Assembly: GCF_017916295.1 (NCBI RefSeq)
Contig: NZ_JAFMSS010000002.1
Location: 62,001 to 126,000 of the forward strand
Length of the DNA stretch: 64,000 nucleotides
Direction: 5' to 3'
Source of the DNA: Rubellimicrobium arenae
GTDB lineage: Bacteria > Pseudomonadota > Alphaproteobacteria > Rhodobacterales > Rhodobacteraceae
Part shown: positions 1 through 8,797 of the stretch, piece by piece
How the letters are laid out: each line of letters opens with the position of its first letter
How positions within the stretch are numbered: position 1 is the stretch's first letter
Translations under genes and position numbers: made by a program
The notes under the pieces: model-generated
Seen by the model: only the letters and a program-made list of their open reading frames with translations
Databases searched by the model: none
What the model was told of the DNA's origin: nothing

Positions 1-33
1 AAGCAGACGCACAGCCTGCTCCTCTCTCCTGCA

Positions 34-1974
34 TTAGACCAAGGTTAGGTCGTTGCGGCTGAGGCTGGCCCCGTCCTGAAGGTCGGCCACCAGCGTGAGC
101 CCGCCCGCAAGGCTGCCGTTCTGGTCGAACCAGAGCTTGGTGGCGTCCTGCTCCCAGATGAACCGCACATCCCGCTCGGCCGTCCCGCGCAGGACGTTGT
201 CGTCGGCCATCTGGAACTGGGACGCGAGCACCTGTGCGCCCGCCTTGAGCCCGCCTCCGAACGCTGCCGCGCGGATTTCCAGCCGGTCGTTGTCGCCTGA
301 GATGTTGTGGAAGTCGGAGAGGACGTCCCCGGCCTCCGCCCGGCTTGCAAACACAAACACGTCGTTGCCCAAGCCCCCCGTCAGGCGGTCTACGCCTGCG
401 CCACCATTCAGCACATCCTTCCCCTCCGCGCCGAAGATGACGTCGTCACCTGCCAGCCCGGACAGCGAGTTGGCCCCCTTGCTCCCAGTCAGGTTGTTCG
501 CCAGACCATTGCCCGTTCCGTGAAAGGCCGACGAGCCTATCAGAACGAGATTCTCCACTTGGGCCGCCAGAGCCGTAACGTCGGTAGTGGATCGGATCTG
601 ATCCGTCCCGCCCGCCGCCTTCTCGATAACTGTGTCGCCTGGCTCACTCATGATGTAGGTGTCGTTACCTGCACCTCCCTCCAGGCGATCTGCACCTGGA
701 CCGCCGTTCAGCGTGTCATTTCCCGCCCAGCCCAGGAGCGTGTCATCCCCGCCCAGCCCTGAGAGCATGTTGTCGCCCCCGTTTCCGCTCAGACGGTTCC
801 CAAGTTCGTTGCCAGTGCCGGTGAGGTTACCTGAGCCCGTGAGTTCGAGGCTCTCAGTTTCAGTTCCTAGCGTCCAATCCGAGGTCGACCGGACAAGGTC
901 AGCGGTGCCACCGCCCACGGCTTCCTTCAGTACATCACCGCTTTGGACCACGTAGGTATCGTTACCAGCACCCCCTTCAATTACATCTGCGCCCGCGCCA
1001 CCATCGAGCGTATCATTTCCATCCCCGCCCAGAAGCGTGTCGTCTCCATTGCCACCTGTCAGGAGGTCCCTACCCGAACCTCCGTCCAAGGTGTCGTTCC
1101 CTTCGCCACCCGAAGCGGTGTCGTTGTCCCGCCCGCCAGAAAGAACGTCGTCGTCGCCGAGTCCGTCCAAGTAGTCTCCTCCCGCACCTCCGAAGAAAGT
1201 ATCAGCACTGTCGCTGCCGATTAGTCTCTCTCTTACTTTAATTACGGGGGTATCGGCGTGAGGAGCAGTTAGGAAAGGAGCATATTCGATGACGCTCGCG
1301 CGGCCCAACGAGTCGTTGCGGTCCAGAATAACTTGATCGATGTACTCAGACGAGTTGGTGCCGAAGTAGTTCTCAACTGCCCGGATCGCCGCCGAACTAT
1401 AGCCGTCCTCCAACTCCAGAGCAGTTCCACCCGCAACATCAAAGGTGTTATGAACCACCGCCACCCGGTCTGCCCCGCCGTAGGCAGCCCACACCCTGAC
1501 ACTCGTGTCGATGAAGGCATTATTCTCAATAACGACTTCTGGCCGATCCGTGCCAATGCTTAGTGCTTCGCAGTTATTGAAGATGTTACCTTTGAAGCCG
1601 CTGGCAGAGGTCGGATACCAAATGTAGAAACCTTCGGTCCAGTTGAAATTTGAGTTGGAGACTTGAAAACTCCCGTAACTGGCATTACCAGTCGGCGGAA
1701 GAAAACTGCCCCCGTTGAAAATCGCGCCTTCAATATCCATCCGCCCTGGCGGATTATGAGATGATCCGAACGTTAGGTGGGCATTGTTGAAAACGACATT
1801 ACTGCCCGTCGTCCCATTAACATCGAGATTACCCCAGACTTGGATGCCCCCACCGTTGACGGTCACACCATCCTCAATGGTCAAAGTGACACCTGGCGCG
1901 ATTTGCACATCATTCTGCAAACTTATTGTAGTGCCGGCTGCCCAAGTCGTGTTCGTTGTGATTATCGTCGGCAT
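34..1974 (-). CDS. RTX calcium-binding protein with N-terminal parallel beta-helix
   Basis: Predicted secreted RTX protein. From the chosen start, about residues 5-235 are rich in N, G and beta-branched residues in short repeats typical of a right-handed parallel beta-helix. Three blocks of GGxGxDxLx nonapeptides follow (near residues 255-340, 390-440 and 500-540), which form calcium-binding beta-rolls. The last 100 residues resemble the C-terminal end of the RTX protease at 9,993-11,555, including a DLQxGA motif and a short hydrophobic tail, as expected for a type I secretion signal. There is no Sec signal peptide. The start at 1,974 is preferred because GGAAGGCGAG lies just before it; the frame is open upstream to an ATG at 2,061. 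No enzymatic domain is recognised. The upstream DNA is limited to about 130 bp by an insertion sequence, so its promoter may be altered. Confidence 0.8.
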   Translation of the reverse strand: MPTIITTNTTWAAGTTISLQNDVQIAPGVTLTIEDGVTVNGGGIQVWGNLDVNGTTGSNVVFNNAHLTFGSSHNPPGRMDIEGAIFNGGSFLPPTGNASYGSFQVSNSNFNWTEGFYIWYPTSASGFKGNIFNNCEALSIGTDRPEVVIENNAFIDTSVRVWAAYGGADRVAVVHNTFDVAGGTALELEDGYSSAAIRAVENYFGTNSSEYIDQVILDRNDSLGRASVIEYAPFLTAPHADTPVIKVRERLIGSDSADTFFGGAGGDYLDGLGDDDVLSGGRDNDTASGGEGNDTLDGGSGRDLLTGGNGDDTLLGGDGNDTLDGGAGADVIEGGAGNDTYVVQSGDVLKEAVGGGTADLVRSTSDWTLGTETESLELTGSGNLTGTGNELGNRLSGNGGDNMLSGLGGDDTLLGWAGNDTLNGGPGADRLEGGAGNDTYIMSEPGDTVIEKAAGGTDQIRSTTDVTALAAQVENLVLIGSSAFHGTGNGLANNLTGSKGANSLSGLAGDDVIFGAEGKDVLNGGAGVDRLTGGLGNDVFVFASRAEAGDVLSDFHNISGDNDRLEIRAAAFGGGLKAGAQVLASQFQMADDNVLRGTAERDVRFIWEQDATKLWFDQNGSLAGGLTLVADLQDGASLSRNDLTLV

Positions 1975-2107
1975 CTCGCCTTCCGCCTGTATTGAAACCG
2001 CTTCCAGCCCGGAAAGGCACTCAATATCGTGGCGGTAGTGTGGCAGATGAAGGGCGGGCACGCGGGGCTGAACTCACGTAAGGGTTGAGTCCCGACTGGT
2101 CTGCCCC

Positions 2108-3161
2108 GGCGTTGTTGCACAACTCGATCTGAGGGCGAACTTGCCCCTTTCCCCTTCGGTTTAGCTGACGCGCACGATCTCAGCCCGGCCCAGGGCTGAG
2201 AAGCGGTTCATGAGGGCGATACGGGTGTGGGTCTCGGCGGTTTGGCGGTTGGGATCTCGGGAGGCGATGCGCTCGCCAAAGCTCTTGAGGCGGCGCATCT
2301 GGGCCTCCACCCGACTTCGGGCGTGGTAGCCTGTCAGCCGCTTCCAGAAGGCTCGCCCGAAATATCTGGAGGCGCGCAGGATCTCGTTCCTGGCCTTAGC
2401 GGCGGCACAGTCTTCCTTCCAAGGACGGCCGTTCTTTCGGATCGGGATGACAGCCGTGGCACCGCGCTCAGCGATGGCGGCATGGCACTTGCGGGTGTCG
2501 TAGGCGCCATCAGCCGTGACGGTGCCGATGGCTTGGTCGGCCGGGATCTGCGCGAGAAGGTCCAGGAGCACCGGGCTGTCGCCCTCGCGGCTGGGTGTAA
2601 ACTCGACCGCGCGGATGTCCCCGGTGGCCGTGTCCATGGCCAGGTGGACCTTGCGCCATTGCCTGCGCCGGCCAAGGCCGTGCTTGCGCACCTGCCATTC
2701 GCCGTCACCCCGTATCTTCACCCCGGTGCTGTCGACCAGCAGGTTCAGGTTGCCGTCTGAGCGGCGGAACGGGATCTGAATGGTGACGGTCTTCTGCCGC
2801 CGGCAGAGCGTCGAGTAGTCCGGCACCGGCCAGTCAGCCAGGCCGGCCATCTTCAGCAGGCTTTCCACCATCCCGATGGTCTGCCGCAGGGCTAGGCCGA
2901 ATAGGACCTTGATGCTCAGGCAGAACTGGATCGCTGAGTCAGAGTACGTCTCATTTCGCCCCGGACGGCCACTCGGAGCCGCCAGCCACTCCATCTCCCG
3001 GTCCAGCCAGACCAGCAGGGAACCACGCAGGCGCAGCGACGCGTTGTACTCGGGCCAGTTCGTCGTGCGGTAGCGGGCAGGTGACGGCTTGCTCATGCCC
3101 GCCCACATATGCGCCTCCTGTCCCTACACGAGCGAGCGCCACGAGGTTGTGCAACAACGCC
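2108..3161 (-). mobile_element. Insertion sequence, IS5 family, IS903 group, structurally complete
   Basis: The element is bounded by near-perfect terminal inverted repeats: both ends read GGCGTTGTTGCACAAC inward, at 2,108 and, as reverse complement, at 3,161. This closely follows the IS903-type 18-bp terminus (GGC.TTGTTG). It contains one transposase gene with an intact DDE set. The 9-bp flanks (2,099-2,107 and 3,162-3,170) do not match, so no target duplication remains. That points to deletion or recombination next to the element after insertion. The right end lies inside a nuclease gene. Confidence 0.85.
2161..3096 (-). CDS. IS5-family (IS903 group) transposase
   Basis: DDE transposase of about 311 residues, the usual size for the IS903 group. 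The N-terminus RYRTTNWPEYN and the LVWLD motif are typical of the group. Catalytic residues are visible as the first Asp in LLVDSTGVKI, the second Asp in TADGAYDT and the Glu in RSRVEAQMRR. The frame is intact, so the enzyme could be active on the flanking inverted repeats. An in-frame ATG four codons upstream (3,108) is an alternative start; the MSKPSP start resembles relatives better. Confidence 0.9.
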   Translation of the reverse strand: MSKPSPARYRTTNWPEYNASLRLRGSLLVWLDREMEWLAAPSGRPGRNETYSDSAIQFCLSIKVLFGLALRQTIGMVESLLKMAGLADWPVPDYSTLCRRQKTVTIQIPFRRSDGNLNLLVDSTGVKIRGDGEWQVRKHGLGRRRQWRKVHLAMDTATGDIRAVEFTPSREGDSPVLLDLLAQIPADQAIGTVTADGAYDTRKCHAAIAERGATAVIPIRKNGRPWKEDCAAAKARNEILRASRYFGRAFWKRLTGYHARSRVEAQMRRLKSFGERIASRDPNRQTAETHTRIALMNRFSALGRAEIVRVS

Positions 3162-3964
3162 TCGGCCATGCCGCGGATCCGGTGGTCGAGCGAGGCGAGC
3201 TCGGCCATCGTGCGGACGCCGGCGTCCTCCAGCTTCATCACCTGCCCGCGGGCGATGTTGGCCACGTTGAAGAGGCTGTCTTGCCTATCCCAAGTCTCCT
3301 GGCAGCGGTCCGCCCAGCCGCAGAGACCACAGTCCGAGCACGGGATGGGACGGGTCGGCCAAGGGTCGGCCACGAACCCCTCCAGCCGCCGCTGCGCCCG
3401 CCGGGCATAGGCGGCGTAATCGGCCAGGCGGATCGTGGCGCGTTTCCCGGTCCCGAGCTCGATATGCGCGAACTCCGGGGCGCGGCCTTGCACCCGCGCG
3501 AGAAGGTCCGAGTAGACTACGGGCTGAAGCACGTGCTTGGGCGTGATCTCCCGCTTCAGCTTGGTATCCGCTACCTCATAGCTGAAGGTACCGAGGGCAG
3601 ACGGCCGGTCCACCCGCTCCAGAAAGTCGGCCCATCCGCCCCAGAGCCCCGCGTGAAGGGCGCCTTGGAAGACGTAGTCGATGCCGTCGGCGAGCGCCGC
3701 CCGCGTGGCGTGGGCGCAGTCCTGCATGGAGCCGCGGCGGATTTCCACGACAGGGCGGCCGGACTCTTTCAGCTTGGCGAGGTAGGCCTTCTCGTGGGCC
3801 AGGCCCTTGGCCTGCAGGATCCGGGCTTCCGCGTCATCCCCGGCCGGCAGCTCGCCTCCATCTCGGAGCAGCTGAAGGTCGTAGGCGGTGGCCTGGTGGC
3901 AGCCCGAAAAGCGCATGAGGTCGGAGGCCGACAGCAGGACTCGTCCACCCAACTCTCTCATCAT
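3161..3964 (-). pseudogene. RecB-like (TM0106-type) nuclease, 5' part, cut by the IS element
   Basis: About 268 codons remain before the reading frame runs into the right end of the IS903-type element. The protein resembles the N-terminal nuclease part of TM0106-family RecB-like proteins: an early LSASDLMRFSGCHQAT segment, a Cas4/RecB-like nuclease core with DTKLKREI, and a cysteine cluster CSDCGLCGWADRC near residue 200 that in this family usually binds an Fe-S cluster. Full-length relatives continue into a helix-hairpin-helix-like region and often a helicase; that part is absent here. The DNA left of the IS is unrelated, so the 3' half was lost rather than displaced. The start is set at the first of two adjacent ATG codons. 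Probably non-functional. Confidence 0.7.
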
Positions 3965-4337
3965 ACACCAAATCACTGGACCGCGCTCCGCGACTGAGAT
4001 CGGCCGGCAGCGACCTGTCAACGTTCGTGAACAGCAGGCGGACTGGATTGATCAGAAACTGCGGCGCCAGGATCATCCTCTTGAGAGCAAAAAAAGAACT
4101 TCCGGCTAGCCTGCTCGTCGTGGCTCACCTCGTTCCTAAGCTCGTGGCACAAGCTCTCCACGCTCCGAAGCAGTAGGGGGAACAAGCAACGATCATCACG
4201 GCTAGCTGGACGATATCGAAGCTCGTGGGAAAGTCGCGGAAGGGGCTGAGTTGGGCTGACCAGAGCCGCATGGTCTCGACGCTATTCTCGCGAGGGTCCG
4301 CTCCTAAGCGGACGCCCTCAAGCCGCGTGCATCAGGG
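3965..4337. other. Intergenic stretch without a recognisable gene
   Basis: This interval separates the start of the disrupted nuclease from the end of the metallophosphoesterase. Nothing in six frames looks like a conserved protein. A GAGCAAAAAAAGAACTT run near 4,085 could belong to the nuclease promoter, but no convincing -35/-10 pair was seen. Confidence 0.4.
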
Positions 4338-5051
4338 TTACGGGGCAATCCCCATTTGCGTAAGAGGCAGCTCGAGCGTGAAGGCTTCATGATAGCCCAC
4401 GCAGCGGAAGTGGGTGCGCCCGTCTTGGTGGGCCCATGGGTGGTGCCAGTGTCCAAAGAGCCAAAGCGACGGCTGCAGGACCGCATGGACCTTGTCCAGA
4501 AACAGCCGGGTGCGCGAGGAGTGGGCAAGGCCTTGGCCAACCCCGTCGCCTGAGCTGCCAGTCTCACGCCAGAGCCGATCAGCGACATGCTGCGGGGCGT
4601 CGTGGCTGACGACCACATCAGGCATCTCAGCGGAAGCACTCAGACGTTTGAGCACTTCATCCATCTCGTCCTGTGCCATCTCCGTATCCTGCCGTGGCCG
4701 AAACGGCTGCCGTTGGGACTCTGCTCCCCCTAAGAAGAGAACGCGTCCGAGGATGATGCCATCCGGGAGATAGCCAGGCGCACGGATCACCTCCTCAGGT
4801 CGGTCGTGGTTACCCCGGATGAAGCGGTGCCGCCGATGCGCGAGATGGAAGGATCGCACATCACGCGCCTCCGCGTCCGAGCCGTTTCCAATGCCGTAGT
4901 CGCCCACTTGGATTGAAGGCAGAGGCCGGCCGGCCTTGGCCTCCTCTCGCCTAAGAAGCGCACGATAGGTGTCGAAACCGGCGTGGATGTCCCCCACGAT
5001 GATCGTGGGTATGCGCTCGATGTCCTTTGGCCTGCTCAGATGATGTGTCAT
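4338..5051 (-). CDS. Calcineurin-like metallophosphoesterase
   Basis: A 237-residue protein with every metal-binding block of the calcineurin-like phosphoesterase fold: GDIHA (residues 20-24), GD (50-51), GNHDR (80-84), SHD (149-151) and GHWHH (200-204). These coordinate two metal ions for phosphoester hydrolysis. Substrate cannot be told from sequence; relatives include phosphodiesterases, protein phosphatases and nucleases. It is cytoplasmic, with no signal or membrane segment. It lies downstream of a PD-(D/E)XK protein on the same strand with a 208-bp gap. The neighbourhood of nucleases and insertion sequences suggests an accessory, possibly defence-related role, which is inference. Confidence 0.85.
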   Translation of the reverse strand: MTHHLSRPKDIERIPTIIVGDIHAGFDTYRALLRREEAKAGRPLPSIQVGDYGIGNGSDAEARDVRSFHLAHRRHRFIRGNHDRPEEVIRAPGYLPDGIILGRVLFLGGAESQRQPFRPRQDTEMAQDEMDEVLKRLSASAEMPDVVVSHDAPQHVADRLWRETGSSGDGVGQGLAHSSRTRLFLDKVHAVLQPSLWLFGHWHHPWAHQDGRTHFRCVGYHEAFTLELPLTQMGIAP

Positions 5052-5259
5052 GTGTCGATTACCAGGGGCCGGTTGGCCACGACGAGTTCAACTAATTCGG
5101 GGCTGATGGCTTTGCAGTGCCAGTCGAACTGAGCGCAATCCTGCGCTCGATCCTACGGAAATTGCCCGCTGACGTACGGCGGGATACCCTGGGCCTGGAG
5201 GAGAAGCTTCTGAGCTTCGATTTCCTTCTCGCGTTAACGGCTTCCGACACCGCCCTCAA

Positions 5260-6255
5260 TCAGCCCGCTTCGACTTGATCAGGAGAGAGAAACGAGTACC
5301 GCTCAAGTAGGTATGAATGATGGAGCAGGTCAACGGCCTCGCCCCCCGTCCCGAACAGGTCTTCCAGCGCGCAGCTCCGAAACAGGGTCGGATCTACAAG
5401 CAGCTTGGGCCAGATCTCAGTAACAGTGCGGCCGTACGGGTTCAGGGCCTTCGAAGTGACTTTCTGGAAGGCAAGGTTCGCACGGGGTGCCAGATGCAGG
5501 ACACCCACACGCTCCGACCCCTGCTCCTTCGCCTTTTGCATCCGCCAAGCCAGCATCTGCTGGCGAAGGAGTTGGTAGAAAGGCTCGAAGAAGAAATCCT
5601 CTAGCGTGAGCCCTAAGTCCGAGCGGATCGGCCCATCTGGCGCAAATGCCAGACGCTCGTATCTGCTCCGTCGTGTCGGGTTCCCAGCAGCCGGGAGCGG
5701 CGGGCCATAGGACTCGGTGTACTTCCACTCGATGAGCCAAACCTCGACGCGACCTTGCCGGCGTATGCGGACCACCGCGTCTGCGCTCGTGCAGTTGGCT
5801 CCGCGCGTGCGGCGCCCGCTTTTAGACGTTTCGCCGAGGTGGTCTCCACCAATCCACTCGAAACCGATATAGCTTTCCCCGGCATCCTGCGTGGGCAAGC
5901 CTTCGTCACCTTGGACTGGAAGCGCTTCGACCTCCTCGCCAAAGACACGCGACAGCAGACGCTCCAGTGCTCCCTTGTTGCCCGCGTAGGGCATCAGGAA
6001 GTTTAGGCAGCACACCTGGGAACTGAGGAGATGATGCCGCATCCGGTGCCACACGATCGAGCGGTCCTCGAAATACGCCGGAGCCAGTTCGCGAATGCTG
6101 GGATACAGGTTCTCTTGCCAGACCTCCGACTGAAGAAGGAACGGATAGGTCTTGCCGCGGTACTGCCCATGGGTGCGACCTGATTGCGACAATGTCTCTG
6201 ACTCCTCCCTCCAACGCGACTGAGTCTCACGCTGCTGTGCTGAAAAGGAAGTCAT
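5260..6255 (-). CDS. Putative PD-(D/E)XK restriction endonuclease-like protein (PGN_0703-like)
   Basis: A 331-residue protein. Its clearest feature is a PD-(D/E)XK nuclease signature: SADAVVRI supplies the Asp (about residue 159) and WLIEWKYTE supplies the E-x-K pair (about 176 and 178). Overall it looks like the PGN_0703-type family of putative restriction endonucleases, which commonly stand alone without a methyltransferase. The start at 6,255 is chosen because CGGAG lies six bases upstream; an ATG at 6,273 is also in frame. No signal peptide or membrane segment is seen. The biological target is unknown. Confidence 0.65.
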   Translation of the reverse strand: MTSFSAQQRETQSRWREESETLSQSGRTHGQYRGKTYPFLLQSEVWQENLYPSIRELAPAYFEDRSIVWHRMRHHLLSSQVCCLNFLMPYAGNKGALERLLSRVFGEEVEALPVQGDEGLPTQDAGESYIGFEWIGGDHLGETSKSGRRTRGANCTSADAVVRIRRQGRVEVWLIEWKYTESYGPPLPAAGNPTRRSRYERLAFAPDGPIRSDLGLTLEDFFFEPFYQLLRQQMLAWRMQKAKEQGSERVGVLHLAPRANLAFQKVTSKALNPYGRTVTEIWPKLLVDPTLFRSCALEDLFGTGGEAVDLLHHSYLLERYSFLSPDQVEAG

Positions 6256-6915
6256 CTTAACTCCGTTGGTCAACGATCATGGGCTTCTAAGCTCCTGACC
6301 TTGAGCGCGGATCTGGATCATTTTAAGGCAGCATGGGGATAGAACCTTCAAGCTGAGCAGGTGACCATCGCTCTGCTAGGAACTTCTAGTGGACCCACGC
6401 TGAAGGCCGGATCCGCGGGGCATGGGATCCTACGGTTTGCGACAGCCGCGATCGCCAGCCTGAGACTCGACGTGCATCCGGGGCACGAGCCCGACCCACG
6501 GTGCTACATCCTCATCGCTTGACGGAACGGCATCCTCATCGCTTGACGGAACGGCAGAGCGAAGGCACAGGAGCCATGGTCAGCAGGTTTGCTTGCTTGG
6601 CTGATGGTCAGGGCTGCCACTGAGCAGCTAAGCTCCGGGTGCCGTCATGTCTAGACGCTCCGAGGACTGCAAGTACTGATCTAGTGGCGTGACAATTTGG
6701 GCGGGGGCGGTCATGTCTCCGGCCTTTCCGTACGGTGCGACTGACCGCTGGCCTTTGTGAAGTCCGCAAACCAGGTCCCGATCAGACGGACGAGCTGACA
6801 GGCCCAGACATTACCACGGGGGTGTCCCAGTTGCGGGTCCGCTTGATCATCATCCTTCTATCTGCTCTTGCAGGTCGTGGCCGCGGCAGGTTTCTGCTGC
6901 GGATCTTGTCTCAGC
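6256..6915. other. Intergenic DNA with a short tandem duplication
   Basis: No gene is supported here. The stretch holds a 24-bp tandem duplication (6,507-6,554). It separates two accessory nuclease genes and borders an IS110-type remnant, so it may be scar tissue from past insertions. Confidence 0.4.
6507..6554. repeat. 24-bp perfect tandem duplication
   Basis: The unit CATCCTCATCGCTTGACGGA plus ACGG occurs twice back to back (6,507-6,530 and 6,531-6,554) without a mismatch. It lies outside any coding region. Replication slippage is the simplest origin. Confidence 0.9.
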
Positions 6916-7056
6916 TCACGCCAGCGCCGGACGCCGGTAGTTCCCGCCGCGCGCCAGCAGCGCCCAGGCGATGCGCGCGGTCTTGCCGGCCACGGGCACG
7001 GCGGTCAGGCGGGCGGGCTTGCGCTCCAGGAGCGAGCGGACCCAGGCACCCATTCG
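6916..7056 (-). pseudogene. IS110-family transposase, C-terminal remnant
   Basis: About 46 codons resemble the very C-terminus of IS110-type transposases: VRSLLERKP, then AGKTARIAWALLARG and a short Y-containing tail before the stop. No upstream transposase sequence is recognisable beyond about 7,056, so only a fragment survives. The catalytic DEDD and serine regions are absent. Confidence 0.65.
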
Positions 7057-7310
7057 CGTCGGGCTGCTCCGAGTTAGAGGGGCGAGCTTTGCTCGTGCAC
7101 AGGGTGGCAGACCCGCTGCCGCGCTCAAGCCGCATCGCCTTGACAGCGCCACATTGGATAAACTCTATCGCTCATAACGCTCTCGCAAGGGGCTTCGCCG
7201 TGACGCATCTTGTGATGACAGGAACCCGCACAAGATTGCGGCGCGGCTCCCACTACGTCATGGACGAAGAAGAAGCCGGGTCGCAAAATCTGCTGCAGCA
7301 AGGATTCACT
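7057..7310. other. Spacer between IS110 remnant and GIY-YIG gene
   Basis: The frame of the downstream nuclease stays open through this spacer, but the predicted residues are arginine- and alanine-rich and look non-coding. Base composition shifts to AT-richer sequence from about 7,260 onward. Confidence 0.35.
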
Positions 7311-7799
7311 ATGATTGAGCCTATCATTGAATATCTCGAGATTGACCCTAAAGAAGGCGCAAAAGGCGGTAACTGGCAGCTTTTCGGGGTTGAGCACAAC
7401 GAGTATTATAACAATCACTATTACGAGGAGGTTCGTAGGATTCTCCTCGAAAGCGCGGGGATATACATTTTTTACGACAGCATGGGGCGCGCAATCTACG
7501 TAGGTAAAACGGAGAGACAATCATTATGGCATGAAGCAATCGGCGCGTTCAACCGTCCGCGCGACGAGCACCAATCTATGTTCGCAGTCAATCACCCGCG
7601 CGCTAATGTCAAGAAGGTGATACGCAACCGGCAGATAGTGAGGCGACCATTTGTGCTGTATGATGTCGCGCGATATTTTAGTGCCTATAAGGTGGAAAAA
7701 CAGCATATTGCTCAGATGGAAGCATTCCTTATTCGCGCCTTCGCAAACAATTTGATGAACAAGAGGATCGAGAAAATTCGCCTTGAAGTTCAGGATTAG
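7311..7799 (+). CDS. GIY-YIG family nuclease-like protein
   Basis: A 162-residue protein with a GIY-YIG core: GIYIF (residues 50-54) and YVGKT (63-67), a basic stretch, and near the C-terminus an EAFLIRAF..N segment that matches the catalytic Glu and following Asn of the family. Nothing else is attached, so it is a single-domain protein. The start at 7,311 has AAGGA at good spacing; the frame is open upstream to an ATG at 7,260 and beyond, but those starts lack a ribosome site. Codons such as TAT, AAT and ATT are frequent, unlike neighbouring genes, which suggests recent transfer. DNA cleavage is expected from the family; target and role are unknown. Confidence 0.7.
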   Translation: MIEPIIEYLEIDPKEGAKGGNWQLFGVEHNEYYNNHYYEEVRRILLESAGIYIFYDSMGRAIYVGKTERQSLWHEAIGAFNRPRDEHQSMFAVNHPRANVKKVIRNRQIVRRPFVLYDVARYFSAYKVEKQHIAQMEAFLIRAFANNLMNKRIEKIRLEVQD

Positions 7800-7921
7800 G
7801 CTAAGACTTGTAACGACCCGCACCTTTCAGCGGCGCTGCCAGACCGAGCGCCATCATCTCCCTCCTGATCCCTCCGAGCGGGCTAGCCGGCCCCGATGGA
7901 GGCCGGCCTCTTCATCCGGCC

Positions 7922-8098
7922 TCAGGTCAGACGCCGTTTCATTTCCCGGACGACGCTTTCGCGCACACGGAGCTGGCTGTCGATCATCTCCTGGCGCGAG
8001 GCACCGCGATAGGCTTGGGCGAGAACCTGTTCGGCGGTGCGGATGACGTGAGCGCGCTTTTCGTTCTGGCTGCGCTCTTCGATCTTGCTGTGCTTCAT
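7922..8098 (-). CDS. Small hypothetical basic protein
   Basis: A 58-residue highly charged, probably helical protein with the segment RTAEQVLAQAYRGASRQEM. The start at 8,098 is preceded by GGAGG at ten bases, better supported than the longer frame from 8,209. No family is recognised. Confidence 0.45.
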   Translation of the reverse strand: MKHSKIEERSQNEKRAHVIRTAEQVLAQAYRGASRQEMIDSQLRVRESVVREMKRRLT

Positions 8099-8295
8099 CT
8101 TTATCGAGCCTCCATGGCATGTCGGCCCGCCGGTATAGCGAGCGCGAGCTGCTTTCAGAGGCGCAAGGAGAGTCACTGCATACTTGGGGTCTAAGCGAAG
8201 AGTCTGCACGGCTCAATAGCGCGAACATGGGCCTGCGACCGTCTCTGTCGCACCCTCCTGCTATGTGCCTGGGACCTTCATCATGGAGGTGCCCG

Positions 8296-8703
8296 ATGCC
8301 CAGCCGCTACGCCGCCCGACTTGCCCTTGAAACCGCTCTCCGCCTCGGGCGCAACCTGCCTCGTACAGGACGTGGGCTGCGCGAACTCTCCGGATGGGCG
8401 GAGGAGTGCGAGCTGGGCCTCGGCTGGAAGCATCAGAGCGGGCGCGGCCGCTGGGACCGCGCACCTGCGCCTGATCGGGAGGCCCTTGTTACAGCCATCA
8501 AGCGGGTAGCCCAGACCTACGCACGGGCTCGCCGTGACGAGGTCGCCTGCAACCTCGACGTCCTTGCCGATTGGCTTGCCCTCGATCCGGTGGAGCGCGA
8601 CTGCGTCGCCTTGATTGCCCGCGCTGAGCGGTCGGAGCCTCTCGCACCTCTCTTGGAGATCGTGACGGAGAAGAGCGGCATGAGCCACGATGAAAAGGGC
8701 TAG
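8296..8703 (+). CDS. Hypothetical protein, possibly the N-terminal remnant of a larger protein
   Basis: A 135-residue protein whose start is well supported by GGAGGT five bases before the ATG. It is mainly helical and charged. The segment LDVLADWLALDPVERDCVALIARAE (residues about 95-119) recalls helical N-terminal regions that precede the ATPase core in some AAA proteins, but no Walker motif is present. It ends about 90 bp before a decayed IS6-type transposase, so the IS may have removed a longer 3' part. Function unknown. Confidence 0.45.
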   Translation: MPSRYAARLALETALRLGRNLPRTGRGLRELSGWAEECELGLGWKHQSGRGRWDRAPAPDREALVTAIKRVAQTYARARRDEVACNLDVLADWLALDPVERDCVALIARAERSEPLAPLLEIVTEKSGMSHDEKG

Positions 8704-8797
8704 CGCTGATGACCGGTCACACGGCCGCAGAGGTGCGTCAGGCGGGTGGTATCAGACCGATGCGAACCAGTCTCGAATTCGGCAGGTCCGCTCGACG

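Noticed and set aside
5110..5275. Plus-strand frame with ELSAILRSILRKLPADVRRD up to a stop near 5,278
   Set aside because: No start codon with a ribosome site, and it overlaps the end of the PD-(D/E)XK gene; too short to support.
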